DNA of 64,000 nt from Xenorhabdus bovienii SS-2004 (GTDB taxonomy: Bacteria > Pseudomonadota > Gammaproteobacteria > Enterobacterales > Enterobacteriaceae), in the NCBI RefSeq assembly GCF_000027225.1, contig NC_013892.1, forward strand, positions 62,001-126,000, written 5' to 3'. Every line of letters starts with the position of its first letter. Position 1 is the first letter of the stretch. This document shows positions 27,072 through 36,037 of this stretch, piece after piece. The notes beneath the pieces were generated by a model. The model was not told the DNA's origin and ran no database searches. It saw nothing but the letters and a program-made list of their open reading frames with translations. The translations under genes were made by a program, and so were the position numbers.

Positions 27072-28355
27072 ATGACTGAATCTATGTTAGCTAAAAGGCG
27101 CAGCGCGGCTATCGCAAAAGGCGTCGGCGTGACGACACAAGTCTATGTTGAACGTGCGGAAAATGCTGAAATCTGGGATGCTCAGGGGCAACGCTATATT
27201 GATTTTGCCGCAGGTATCGCTGTGGTGAATACCGGCCACCGCCACCCGCGCGTCATTGCCGCAGCCAGAGAGCAGCTGGAACAATTTATCCATACCTGTC
27301 ATCAGGTCGTGCCTTATGAAAATTATGTAGCGTTAGCCGAACGACTGAACCGTCTGGTGCCGGGTAATTTCGTGAAGAAGACCGTTTTTGTTACCACCGG
27401 GGCTGAGGCGGTAGAAAATGCTGTGAAGATCGCGCGTGCCGCAACCGGGCGCAGCGGCGTAGTGGCTTTCAGTGGCGCTTTTCATGGCCGTACTTTCCTC
27501 GGTATGTCATTAACCGGCAAAGTCGTGCCGTACAAAATGGGGTTCGGCTCGCTGGTTAGCGACGTTTATCGTGTTCCGTTTCCGGTAGCGCTGCACGGTA
27601 TCAGCGTGGAACAGACGCTGAACGCGCTGGATAATCTCTTCAAAACCGATATTGAGCCGACGCGTGTCGCTGCCATCATCATTGAGCCGGTACAGGGAGA
27701 AGGCGGTTTCTATCCTGCGCCTCCCGAACTGCTCAAATCCCTGCGCGAAATTGCTGATCGCTACGGTATTGTCCTTATTGCCGATGAAATTCAGACCGGT
27801 TTCGCGCGTACCGGCAAACTGTTTGCTATGGAACATCATGAGGTTGCAGCCGATCTGACCACGATGGCAAAAGGTCTGGCAGGGGGATTTCCGCTGGCGG
27901 CTGTAACGGGGCGAGCAGAGCTGATGGATGCGGTAGCACCGGGTGGCTTGGGGGGAACCTATGGAGGTAATCCGGTGGCGATTGCGGCTGGCCATGCGGT
28001 GCTGGATGTGATCGAAGAAGAGAAGCTGGCTGCGCGTGCGACGCAGCTGGGAGAGCGGCTAAAACAATGTCTGAATGAACTGCGGCCGCGTGTCCCGCAG
28101 ATCGCCGACGTGCGTGGGCTTGGGCTGATGATTGCTGTGGAATTTAACCGTGCGGACAGTCAGGAACCCGATGCCGGCTTTACCAACGCCGTGCGTCAGA
28201 AAGCGCTGGAGCGGGGTCTGATTCTGTTGGCGTGCGGTATACACGGTAACGTGATCCGTTTTCTTCCACCGCTGACTATACAAAATGATGTTTTTGACGA
28301 GGCGCTCAACGTTCTGGAGTCTGTACTGCTCGATCTGAACCGTACCGCCGTTTAA
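27072..28355 (+). CDS. 4-aminobutyrate aminotransferase-like enzyme (GabT/PuuE type)
   Basis: Class III PLP aminotransferase moving an omega-amino group to 2-oxoglutarate. 427 residues. Landmarks: YIDFAAGIAVVNTGHRHP, TTGAEAVENAVKIAR, AFHGRTFLGMSLTGK, ADEIQTGFARTGK, the PLP lysine in TTMAKGLAGGFPL, and GGTYGGNPVA. Closest to GabT/PuuE, so GABA is the likeliest substrate. Together with the dehydrogenase at 23221 and oxidase at 28862 it completes a putrescine-like route to succinate semialdehyde; no succinate-semialdehyde dehydrogenase or transporter is in the cluster. Confidence 0.9.
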   Translation: MTESMLAKRRSAAIAKGVGVTTQVYVERAENAEIWDAQGQRYIDFAAGIAVVNTGHRHPRVIAAAREQLEQFIHTCHQVVPYENYVALAERLNRLVPGNFVKKTVFVTTGAEAVENAVKIARAATGRSGVVAFSGAFHGRTFLGMSLTGKVVPYKMGFGSLVSDVYRVPFPVALHGISVEQTLNALDNLFKTDIEPTRVAAIIIEPVQGEGGFYPAPPELLKSLREIADRYGIVLIADEIQTGFARTGKLFAMEHHEVAADLTTMAKGLAGGFPLAAVTGRAELMDAVAPGGLGGTYGGNPVAIAAGHAVLDVIEEEKLAARATQLGERLKQCLNELRPRVPQIADVRGLGLMIAVEFNRADSQEPDAGFTNAVRQKALERGLILLACGIHGNVIRFLPPLTIQNDVFDEALNVLESVLLDLNRTAV

Positions 28356-28437
28356 CCGGAGGGTAACTAAGGAGGGATTAACCCAAAATGAGCGTGGCGG
28401 CAGGGAGGAACCCGCTGGTTCATAAGAGAGGACAACA

Positions 28438-28836
28438 ATGCACTGGTATTTAAATGTATTAAATAACTATGCCTGTTTCAGGGGGCGAGCCCAGCGTAAG
28501 ACGTTCTGGTATTTTGTTCTGTTTCAGATTCTGGCTGTTCTCATCATTTCTTTCTTGGAAAGGCTGTTTGCTGTTGCCAATCCCGAAATTTATATGGGGT
28601 GGTTCAGCGCTATCTATCTGCTGCTCACCTTTTTACCAGCGCTGGCGGTAAATGCCCGCCGCCTGCACGATATCAACTGTAGCGCCTGGTGGCTACTGTT
28701 ACATCTTATCCCGTTTGTCGGCACTGTTATCTTACTGATTCTCGCCGCTCTGAAAGGGCAGGCGGGCAGCAATAAATACAGTTCAGAGAGCCGGGTCCAT
28801 TCACAGGGAAATACCCAGAGCCAAGCTAACGGGTGA
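28438..28836 (+). CDS. DUF805 membrane protein
   Basis: 132 residues with three hydrophobic helices and the DUF805 signatures FRGRAQRKTFWYFVLF and ALAVNARRLHDINCSAWWLLL; hydrophilic tail after about residue 105. Function of the family unknown. Lies between the aminotransferase and oxidase genes, same strand, with an AGGAC-type ribosome site. Confidence 0.88.
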   Translation: MHWYLNVLNNYACFRGRAQRKTFWYFVLFQILAVLIISFLERLFAVANPEIYMGWFSAIYLLLTFLPALAVNARRLHDINCSAWWLLLHLIPFVGTVILLILAALKGQAGSNKYSSESRVHSQGNTQSQANG

Positions 28837-28861
28837 TTTCCGGTCATAAAGGAGTGCTGAA

Positions 28862-30403
28862 ATGGCAATGAACAGAAGAGATTTTATCTCTACTACTGCT
28901 GCCCTTGCAGGGGCGGGAGTGCTTTCATCTTTACTTCCCACCACTTCTCTGCTCGCCCGGACTTTAACTGCGGCCGATGCTTCGGCTGTTAATATTGACC
29001 AACTCCGGCCGACACTGTTGAAGGATGCACAGTACAGAACCAGCCGGTTGGGGTTGGATCCGCGCATTTGGAACTGGCATAGAGACGTGGCTGCCACAGC
29101 CATGCCAGCCAACTATTATGAAGCCTCTCTGGCTGATTGGCCGGCTTTTGGAAGCTTTCCCATAGACCAGAATTGTGAGGTTGTGGTCATTGGCGGTGGG
29201 TTGCTGGGGGCTTCCACTGCGCTGCATCTTGCAGAAGCGGGTGTGGATGTGATTCTGGTTGAAAAGGATAACATTGGTTCGGGAGCCTCTGGCCGTAATG
29301 GAGGGCAGATGACCCCCGGAATTGCCCGCTGGGAAGCTGAAACTATGCTGGAAAAACTTTCACCCGATGAGGCCAAACGTTTATGGCGTTTTGCATCGGT
29401 TGAAGCGATGAATCTTGTGGATGAACTCCGCGAACGTTACGGTTTTGAATGTGATCGTAAATATGGTCATATTACAGCAGCGATACATCCGGGTCATATG
29501 GGGCCATTGGTGGCTAATGCCGATGCCCGGCGCCAGCTGGGAGATACGGCGGTGAAGGTTATTGGGCCACACGAATTGCAGGAAAGGTATGTGCGTTCGG
29601 GTATCTATCATGGTGCCAATATCGACAGCATCGGTGGACAGGTTCAGCCTCTGGCGCTGCTGCGAGGCCTAATTTATAGCTTTGCTAAACTGGGGGGGCG
29701 AGTTTATGACGGCACGAAAGTGAAGGGCATCAGGCAGGATGCCAGCAGCGCGGTCATAGAAACTGAACGGGGAGTCATCAGGGCGAGTAAAGCCGTGGTA
29801 CTGGGGGTACATGGCTCCACCGAAGAGTTTATCTCTGGCCCTTCCACTACCGTGCCTTTTTTCACCTATGTGGCGGTAACTCCGCCGTTGCCGGTGGATA
29901 TCAAAGAGCTGATCCCGTCAGATCTGCCAGTCTATGATACACAGTTACAGATAGATTATTATCGCGCGGTGCGTGACAACCGCCTGCTGTTTGGTGGGCA
30001 GGGCACCGGCAATTCCTGGTCATCGCGTGATGTGAACAACTATTTGCTTGAGCGTATCAGAACCGTGTTTCCACAACTGGAAAAACCCGAATTGGAATAC
30101 TCTTGGGGCGGGATCAGCGATCTGACCCTGAATGGTGCCACCGATGCCCGCAAAAGCGGTGACAGCGTCCCTGTGTATATGGTGCATGGCTGGAGCGGTC
30201 ATGGAGTGGCGCAGACGGTTCGTATTGGCAAAGCCATCAGCGACGATCTCACCGAACGCAATCACGACTTTACCATGCTTACTCGCATCGAACACTCGAG
30301 TATTCCGCTGGGTTCCTATTTCTCTCCGGTGGCTATCCCATTGATTAAAGGCGCTCTGGGGGTGATAAACACAGTGAATCCGGCAGATATGGTTTCGTTC
30401 TGA
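28862..30403 (+). CDS. FAD-dependent amine oxidase with Tat signal (PuuB/DAO family)
   Basis: DAO-superfamily oxidase, 513 residues. The N-terminus NRRDFISTTAALAGAGVL is a twin-arginine signal with hydrophobic stretch and an A-R-A-like cleavage zone near 30. The FAD fold begins near residue 103: VVVIGGGLLGASTALHLAEA, VEKDNIGSGASGRNGGQM. The C-terminal VHGWSGHGVAQTV is the second flavin contact seen in gamma-glutamylputrescine oxidase-like enzymes. E. coli PuuB lacks a signal, so this version should act in the periplasm, feeding product aldehyde inward. Last gene of the cluster. Confidence 0.85.
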   Translation: MAMNRRDFISTTAALAGAGVLSSLLPTTSLLARTLTAADASAVNIDQLRPTLLKDAQYRTSRLGLDPRIWNWHRDVAATAMPANYYEASLADWPAFGSFPIDQNCEVVVIGGGLLGASTALHLAEAGVDVILVEKDNIGSGASGRNGGQMTPGIARWEAETMLEKLSPDEAKRLWRFASVEAMNLVDELRERYGFECDRKYGHITAAIHPGHMGPLVANADARRQLGDTAVKVIGPHELQERYVRSGIYHGANIDSIGGQVQPLALLRGLIYSFAKLGGRVYDGTKVKGIRQDASSAVIETERGVIRASKAVVLGVHGSTEEFISGPSTTVPFFTYVAVTPPLPVDIKELIPSDLPVYDTQLQIDYYRAVRDNRLLFGGQGTGNSWSSRDVNNYLLERIRTVFPQLEKPELEYSWGGISDLTLNGATDARKSGDSVPVYMVHGWSGHGVAQTVRIGKAISDDLTERNHDFTMLTRIEHSSIPLGSYFSPVAIPLIKGALGVINTVNPADMVSF

Positions 30404-30786
30404 TGCAGCGTGGCCGCAAAAGTCTGGAGTGGTTTTAATCATTCAAAATAAGTTATTTGTAAATTGAAAGTTTCGATGGCTCTGTGCAGAGACAATAAAT
30501 GTTAGTTTCACTAGACGAAATCGACTGCGCTGAGCCAGCAGGAAAATAACAAACTGGTGTTGACCATCCGGGGAAGCCTTTATAGTACGATTTTTCCCGT
30601 TTTCTGAGGCAACCCCTAGATACAAAAAAGGCGAAAAAAATCCCTCCTCAATGGTAGGGATTCATGATACTTGTTTTGCTAGTTCGTAATTGGGCATCAC
30701 AACACCAAGAGATTGCTAGTACCTAACCAATCCAGACGTTTTTACGATGAAAAATAGTTTCTTTGTGAAAGAATTTATTGTCATCC
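30404..30786. other. Convergent intergenic region
   Basis: About 380 bp between the oxidase (plus) and the protease gene (minus). Holds the protease terminator (30633-30662); no gene visible. Confidence 0.5.
30633..30662 (-). terminator. Terminator of the DTG protease gene
   Basis: On the minus strand AATCCCT pairs with AGGGATT and is followed by a T run, 125 bp after the protease stop. Confidence 0.7.
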
Positions 30787-31632
30787 TTAACTGTTATTAG
30801 GCAAGCTAATTAACAATCGATCATTCGATATGATAAGAACTCTGTTTGAAAGAAAGTCATCGCCTAACAGGCCATCAAAATCTATCCGTTCATCTGGAAT
30901 TTGAAAGAGAAACGCAGAGAGCTTAACACCGTCAGGCGTCACAATGGCTTTCTTCGGGCAGTGCTGCGATAACTTAGCACATCCCTCCTTTGAGCGCGTG
31001 AAAAGCATTGTATGACTTGCGCCAGTATCAATAACCATACGACGTATTTTCTCATTACCAGATGACACACTGATTTCTATCCCGTTCCTTGTGCGGGTAA
31101 ACGGGATAGATTGCCAGCGGTAGCCATCAGGAAGCGCTTTAAGATGGTCAGCTATCGTCAGCATCTTTGAAGCGTAGTTGATAATAAGCGTTTTGTTTTT
31201 GGCGACACCCAGCCCTAGCACTCCATTTATGATAAGTTGTCCGTTGTCGTCTAACATACCGCCGTTACCCCACGTTTTGAAAATTTCAACGTTAACATCT
31301 GAAAGGCGTTCACCATTAACAGTAATATGGGATGCTCTTGCCGTTACAGCAGACTTCTCAACTCCAAAAACATCAATGGAATTTTGCACGGTTGTTGTGC
31401 GATGGTTTAGCTCTGAAAAAATCGAATCAAAGACGGTTCGAGGGAGATAAAAAGCGCCGGAAGCCCCAGTATCAATTGAAAGCCTATTAACTTCTTTACC
31501 ATTGATATTGAGCGAAACAGAAGGAGTGACATGCTCAAGGTAAACAATCGGCGCAGTAATATCTGCCTTTACTGCTTCAACTGGAATCATTGTAAGACAC
31601 AACGCCACGCATACATTCAGGATTCTATTCAT
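30787..31632 (-). CDS. Secreted two-lobed retropepsin-like aspartic protease
   Basis: 281 residues. A signal peptide (about 1-24, LNVCVALCLTMIPVEAVKA) is followed by two aspartic-protease half sites: SIDTGASGAFYLP (about 53) and MVIDTGASHTMLF (about 198). Each is followed by a hydrophobic-Gly element (GVLGLG; DGLLGDDFL). Most bacterial retropepsin-like proteins have one DTG per chain, so a single chain with both can form the full active site, as in pepsin. Export suggests a periplasmic or secreted enzyme; substrate unknown. Monocistronic with its own terminator. Confidence 0.75.
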   Translation of the reverse strand: MNRILNVCVALCLTMIPVEAVKADITAPIVYLEHVTPSVSLNINGKEVNRLSIDTGASGAFYLPRTVFDSIFSELNHRTTTVQNSIDVFGVEKSAVTARASHITVNGERLSDVNVEIFKTWGNGGMLDDNGQLIINGVLGLGVAKNKTLIINYASKMLTIADHLKALPDGYRWQSIPFTRTRNGIEISVSSGNEKIRRMVIDTGASHTMLFTRSKEGCAKLSQHCPKKAIVTPDGVKLSAFLFQIPDERIDFDGLLGDDFLSNRVLIISNDRLLISLPNNS

Positions 31633-32005
31633 ATTCAGCGATCCGTTAAGGTCAGTGGATAATATTTAGTGCTAACTCGTTTCCCATATTAAAACATAGC
31701 GATGGAAGGCTTAGACTACAATGCTGTTTATTTTGAAATTACTTATAATTGATTGATTTTAGATGTAATAGACAAATAAAGCATGTGAGTATGAGCTTAG
31801 GTCTTTTTTCTTATAGACGGCTTTTAGATCATAGAACCAAGAATTGACGATAAAAACAAAATGACTGCCTTTATCGTAGAGCGTGGGTAAAGAGCTTAAA
31901 TTCGGACAATGACTACTTCACCACCGGGTGTGAACGATACATCAGAGTCTCGATAGACATCGGCTGATTGAATGAGTTTTGCCATGCTGTCTTCCTTCTG
32001 AGTAC
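31633..32005. other. Intergenic region with a small frame
   Basis: AT-rich. On the minus strand 31896-31985 reads MAKLIQSADVYRDSDVSF to a stop (29 residues) behind an AAGGAAG ribosome site. This could be a short peptide or a 5' remnant of a lost gene. Nothing else supported. Confidence 0.35.
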
Positions 32006-32052
32006 AAAAAGATACTGGCTGCATACGTAGTACATACAACCAGTATCTTTTT
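32006..32052. terminator. Terminator after yhiN, likely bidirectional
   Basis: Perfect 13-bp stem AAAAAGATACTGG/CCAGTATCTTTTT with a 21-nt loop, 36 bp after the yhiN stop. Confidence 0.8.
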
Positions 32053-32088
32053 GATTTCCAGAGTTACAAACGTGCAACGGTATACTTT

Positions 32089-33282
32089 CTACACAACAAC
32101 CAGTGCCTGTGCGCAAGCCCATGCGGAACTCCACGCCCATTGGAAGTTATATCCCCCCAGCCAGCCGGTTACATCAACAACCTCACCAATAAAATACAGT
32201 CCCTTCACCTTATGAGACTCCATTGTTTTTGACGATAGCTCATTCGTATCTATGCCACCCATCGTCACTTCCGCTGTACGATATCCCTCAGTGCCATTCG
32301 GTTGTACCTGCCAGTATTGTAGGGTAGCGATCAGTTCCTTTTGCTGAGCAGGATTAATTTGTTTCAGGGAAACATCCGGCAATTGCTCAAGAGATTGCAG
32401 ACACTCTACCAAGCGTTTAGGCAGCAATTTAGCCAATGTGTTCTTTAGATTCTGATTAGGATGGGATTCCCGCTCTTTATCCAAAAACGCATCCAGATCC
32501 ATATCAGGTAGTAAGTTAATACTCACATACTCACCGGGTTGCCAATAACTGGAAATCTGCAAAATAGCGGGGCCAGAAAGCCCGCGATGAGTAAACAGGA
32601 TATTTTCTCTGAATACCGTGCCGTCCTTCGCGGTAACAATGGAAGGAACCGCAACACCGGAAAGTGTTTGTAGCTGTTCCAATAACGGTTTATGCAGGGT
32701 AAAAGGAACCAGTGCTGCATGGGTAGGCAAGATATTGAGGCCGAATTGTTCCGCAATGCGATAACCCAAAGGAGACGCGCCCAACCCAGGCATGGACAGG
32801 CCACCAGATGCCACAACAAGTGAGTGTGCACTTACTTTTTTCCCTGCCGTCGTAATCACAAAACCCTGCTCGTCTTTTTCGATTTGTGTCACTTCACTGC
32901 GTAACCGGACAGTCACCTGACCTGCCTCACACTCTTTCAAAAGCAGGTCGATAATCTGTTGAGCAGAGTCGTCACAGAAAAGCTGACCCAAAGCTTTCTC
33001 GTGATAGGCGATCCCGTGTTGTTGAACGAGGTCAATAAAATCCCATTGGGTATAGCGAGCAAGTGCTGACTTACAAAAATGCGGATTGGCAGAAAGATAC
33101 GCGGCAGGTTCAGTGTACATATTGGTGAAATTACAGCGTCCGCCACCGGACATCAAAATTTTGCGACCTGCTTTTTTGCCGTTATCCAGAACCAGAACGT
33201 TTAACCCCTCTTGCCCTGCCTGAGCCGCACAAAATAAACCGGCCGCGCCAGCACCAATAATCACTACATCAAATTTTTCCAT
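32089..33282 (-). CDS. yhiN: HI0933-family flavoprotein YhiN
   Basis: Predicted NAD(P)/FAD-dependent oxidoreductase, 397 residues against 400 in E. coli. The N-terminal dinucleotide fold reads DVVIIGAGAAGLFCAAQAGQ, followed by the family hallmark GRKILMSGGGRCNFTNM. The C-terminus has GLYFIGEVVDVTGWLGGYNF and QWAWSSAWACAQAL. Biochemical function unproven. Divergent from pitA as in E. coli. Confidence 0.93.
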   Translation of the reverse strand: MEKFDVVIIGAGAAGLFCAAQAGQEGLNVLVLDNGKKAGRKILMSGGGRCNFTNMYTEPAAYLSANPHFCKSALARYTQWDFIDLVQQHGIAYHEKALGQLFCDDSAQQIIDLLLKECEAGQVTVRLRSEVTQIEKDEQGFVITTAGKKVSAHSLVVASGGLSMPGLGASPLGYRIAEQFGLNILPTHAALVPFTLHKPLLEQLQTLSGVAVPSIVTAKDGTVFRENILFTHRGLSGPAILQISSYWQPGEYVSINLLPDMDLDAFLDKERESHPNQNLKNTLAKLLPKRLVECLQSLEQLPDVSLKQINPAQQKELIATLQYWQVQPNGTEGYRTAEVTMGGIDTNELSSKTMESHKVKGLYFIGEVVDVTGWLGGYNFQWAWSSAWACAQALVVV

Positions 33283-33582
33283 TCGTTTGTCTCTTTTAGC
33301 CGAGTTATTTTGCAGGAAATGTACTTTATCGTGGGGGACTGTCCGCGAACTACGGAGAAAAAGATATATTTGGTTTAACTTTTTATCGTAAAAAGTTATT
33401 TTTCGTCAAAAAAATATCAAAATATTAAAACCAAATAATCAATTGATATAATTGATAAAAATAACTGGTTGGCTGTCATTTCATTGTCATTAAATCGAAA
33501 AAAGGTCATATTTCTCTTTTCCCGCTCGCGTTTGTCACTGATAATGCGCCGCGTTCATGTCCTACTAACTGGCTTAACGTTT
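33283..33582. promoter_or_regulatory. Divergent yhiN/pitA promoter region
   Basis: About 300 AT-rich bp. The pitA frame is open from 33469, but the extra 38 residues are poorly matched to the family and I treat them as leader. Confidence 0.45.
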
Positions 33583-35073
33583 ATGCTACATCTGTTTACT
33601 GGCCTGGATTTTTATACCAGCCTAATGTTAGTACTTGCTCTGTTGTTTGTGCTTTTCTATGAAGCCATCAATGGGTTTCATGATACCGCAAATGCAGTAG
33701 CAACTGTTATTTATACCCGCGCGATGCGTTCGCAGTTTGCCGTTGTCATGGCAGGGGTTTTTAACTTTTTGGGTGTTCTCCTTGGTGGGTTAAGTGTCGC
33801 TTATGCGATTGTACATCTATTGCCTACAGATCTTCTGTTAAATGTCAGTTCTACCCACGGCTTGGCGATGGTTTTCTCCATGCTGTTGGCGGCAATTATC
33901 TGGAATTTGGGCACATGGTATTTCGGCATTCCGGCATCCAGCTCCCATACGTTGATTGGTTCCATTATCGGCATCGGCCTGACCAATGCGATAGTGGCCG
34001 ATTCTTCGGTAGTTGATGCGCTGAATATCTCCAAGATGATACAGATTTTCATGTCCTTGATCCTGTCTCCTCTCGTGGGTTTGGTGATTGCTGGAGCGAT
34101 GGTATTTTTACTGCGCCGTTACTGGAGTGGTACTAAAAAACGTCGTCGTATCCATATGACGCCTGCTGAACGTGAAAAACAGGATGGTAAACGTAAACCC
34201 CCATTCTGGACACGGACTGCGCTGATTCTTTCTGCTGTAGGGGTTAGTTTCTCCCACGGTGCAAATGATGGGCAGAAGGGTATCGGCTTGATCATGCTTG
34301 TGCTGATAGGTGTCGCGCCTGCCGGCTTCGTGGTCAATATGAACTCAACGAGCTATGACATTACCCGTACCCATGATGCAGTTGCTTCTTTGCAAAAGTA
34401 TTATGTGCAGCACGGCCCGGCACTTTCCCATGCTATTGAGCAGACTCCGGCAGTGTCTTCGGTAGAAGATTCGGCGGATCAGATGCTCCATTGCGACAGC
34501 TCACAAGCGCAGGATGTGCTGAATACGGCTGCTGTGATGCTGGGAAGTATTCAGAACTTCAGTGAGTTGACCCCAGATCAACGTAACAATATGCGCCGTA
34601 TGTTGATGTGCGCTGCTGATACGGCAAGCGCTGTGGCTAAATTGCCTGAAACCAGTCTTGAAGATGCCCGTTTCCTGAATAAATTACGCAAGGATTTGCT
34701 GAATACCGTTGAATATGCCCCGATGTGGATCATCATTGCTGTGGCACTTGCCTTGTCTCTGGGCACAATGGTAGGTTGGAAGCGTGTTGCTGTTACCATC
34801 GGTGAAAAAATTGGCAAAAAAGGCATGACCTATGCTCAAGGTGTTTCTGCTCAGGTCACGGCTGCCGTTTCCATCGGGGTTGCCAGTTATACGGGGATGC
34901 CAGTGTCTACGACACAGGTACTCTCTTCTGCGGTAGCAGGTACGATGCTGGTTGATGGTGGTGGTGTTCAAAGCAAGACCATTAAGAACATCATGCTGGC
35001 GTGGGTACTAACATTACCTATTTCAATTGGATTATCAGGCATTTTGTATTGGATTGCTCTGCAACTGATCTAA
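33583..35073 (+). CDS. pitA: Low-affinity inorganic phosphate/metal-phosphate transporter PitA
   Basis: Inner-membrane symporter of metal-phosphate with protons. I choose the ATG at 33583 ([14 protein letters not shown]) because it matches the E. coli start; 496 residues against 499. PiT signatures are visible twice: [18 protein letters not shown] in the first half and [19 protein letters not shown] in the second, with about ten membrane segments and a variable central cytoplasmic loop carrying two cysteines. uspB, which lies near it in E. coli, is absent. Confidence 0.94.
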   Translation: MLHLFTGLDFYTSLMLVLALLFVLFYEAINGFHDTANAVATVIYTRAMRSQFAVVMAGVFNFLGVLLGGLSVAYAIVHLLPTDLLLNVSSTHGLAMVFSMLLAAIIWNLGTWYFGIPASSSHTLIGSIIGIGLTNAIVADSSVVDALNISKMIQIFMSLILSPLVGLVIAGAMVFLLRRYWSGTKKRRRIHMTPAEREKQDGKRKPPFWTRTALILSAVGVSFSHGANDGQKGIGLIMLVLIGVAPAGFVVNMNSTSYDITRTHDAVASLQKYYVQHGPALSHAIEQTPAVSSVEDSADQMLHCDSSQAQDVLNTAAVMLGSIQNFSELTPDQRNNMRRMLMCAADTASAVAKLPETSLEDARFLNKLRKDLLNTVEYAPMWIIIAVALALSLGTMVGWKRVAVTIGEKIGKKGMTYAQGVSAQVTAAVSIGVASYTGMPVSTTQVLSSAVAGTMLVDGGGVQSKTIKNIMLAWVLTLPISIGLSGILYWIALQLI

Positions 35074-35084
35074 TGATGTTTTAG

Positions 35085-35126
35085 AAAAAGGGTTAGCGAC
35101 TATATTTCCGTAAGCTAACCCTTTTT
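35085..35126 (+). terminator. Terminator after pitA
   Basis: AAAAAGGGTTAGC pairs with GCTAACCCTTTTT, 12 bp after the pitA stop. Confidence 0.9.
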
Positions 35127-35348
35127 ATTCCCTTCTTGTTACTTTCAGAACCACTTCAAATTGCCATGGCTATCTATTTAATATTCAAATGAGATACCCA
35201 TATTTTCATACAGTTAAGAAAATAAAATGGTAAGTTGTGATCAAAACAACACTAAAAAGATATATTGAGCAGTTATAGTATAAACAGCAAATCGTGGCGT
35301 TTTAGTGTTGCCAATCCATTTAATCAGCATTATGGAAGGAGTTCACTT

Positions 35349-35780
35349 ATGGCTTACAAACATATTCTTGTTGCGGTTGATCTATCTCCAGAAAGTCAGG
35401 TTTTGGTAGAAAAAGCTGTTTCAATGGCGAAACCGTACAATGCCAAAGTTTCCTTGATCCATGTTGATGTTAACTACTCCGATCTTTATACCGGTCTGAT
35501 TGATGTGAATCTTGGTGATATGCAGCAGCGTATCGCGGATGAAACCCGCAATGCTCTGAAAGATCTGTCTGTTAATGCAGACTATGAGATTCAGGAAACA
35601 TTGAGTGGTTGCGGTGATTTAGGGCAGGTTCTTGTTGATGCTATCAAGCAATACGATATGGATTTGGTCGTGTGTGGTCATCATCAGGATTTTTGGAGCA
35701 AGTTGATGTCGTCAGCCCGTCAGCTCATTAACACCGTTCATGTTGATATGCTGATCGTGCCTTTGCGTGATGAAGAATAA
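35349..35780 (+). CDS. uspA: Universal stress protein A
   Basis: Small cytoplasmic Usp protein induced by starvation and stress. The ATG at 35349 ([16 protein letters not shown]) has GGAAGGAG 9 bp upstream; in-frame sequence further upstream is leader. 143 residues. The alpha/beta fold is clear, ending [20 protein letters not shown]. The canonical ATP-binding G-x2-G-x9-G-S motif is incomplete, as in UspA-subfamily members. Has its own terminator. Confidence 0.95.
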   Translation: MAYKHILVAVDLSPESQVLVEKAVSMAKPYNAKVSLIHVDVNYSDLYTGLIDVNLGDMQQRIADETRNALKDLSVNADYEIQETLSGCGDLGQVLVDAIKQYDMDLVVCGHHQDFWSKLMSSARQLINTVHVDMLIVPLRDEE

Positions 35781-35805
35781 TCTACAGTTGAAATTTTATT
35801 CTATA

Positions 35806-35837
35806 AAATCGCCGGCTTATGCAGGCGATTTTTTTGT
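35806..35837 (+). terminator. Terminator after uspA
   Basis: AAATCGCC/GGCGATTT hairpin with a T run, 26 bp after the uspA stop. Confidence 0.88.
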
Positions 35838-36037
35838 CTGAAGAAAAGATGATGAAACTGTTTTGGAAATTGTCAAAACTATTTTTAAGGAAACTTATAA
35901 AAATAGTTGTTGAAATATAAGCGTAAGAAAGTGGTATATTCAGAAAGCAAACCACAATTACCTCACATTTTCGACAAAAAAATAATATGGAAAATGGCTG
36001 GGGGACATCACCTCTGAATGACAAAAGGAAGCCCTAA

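Noticed and set aside
31913..32140. 75-codon minus-strand frame overlapping the yhiN end
   Set aside because: Runs through the terminator hairpin and yhiN coding sequence in another frame.
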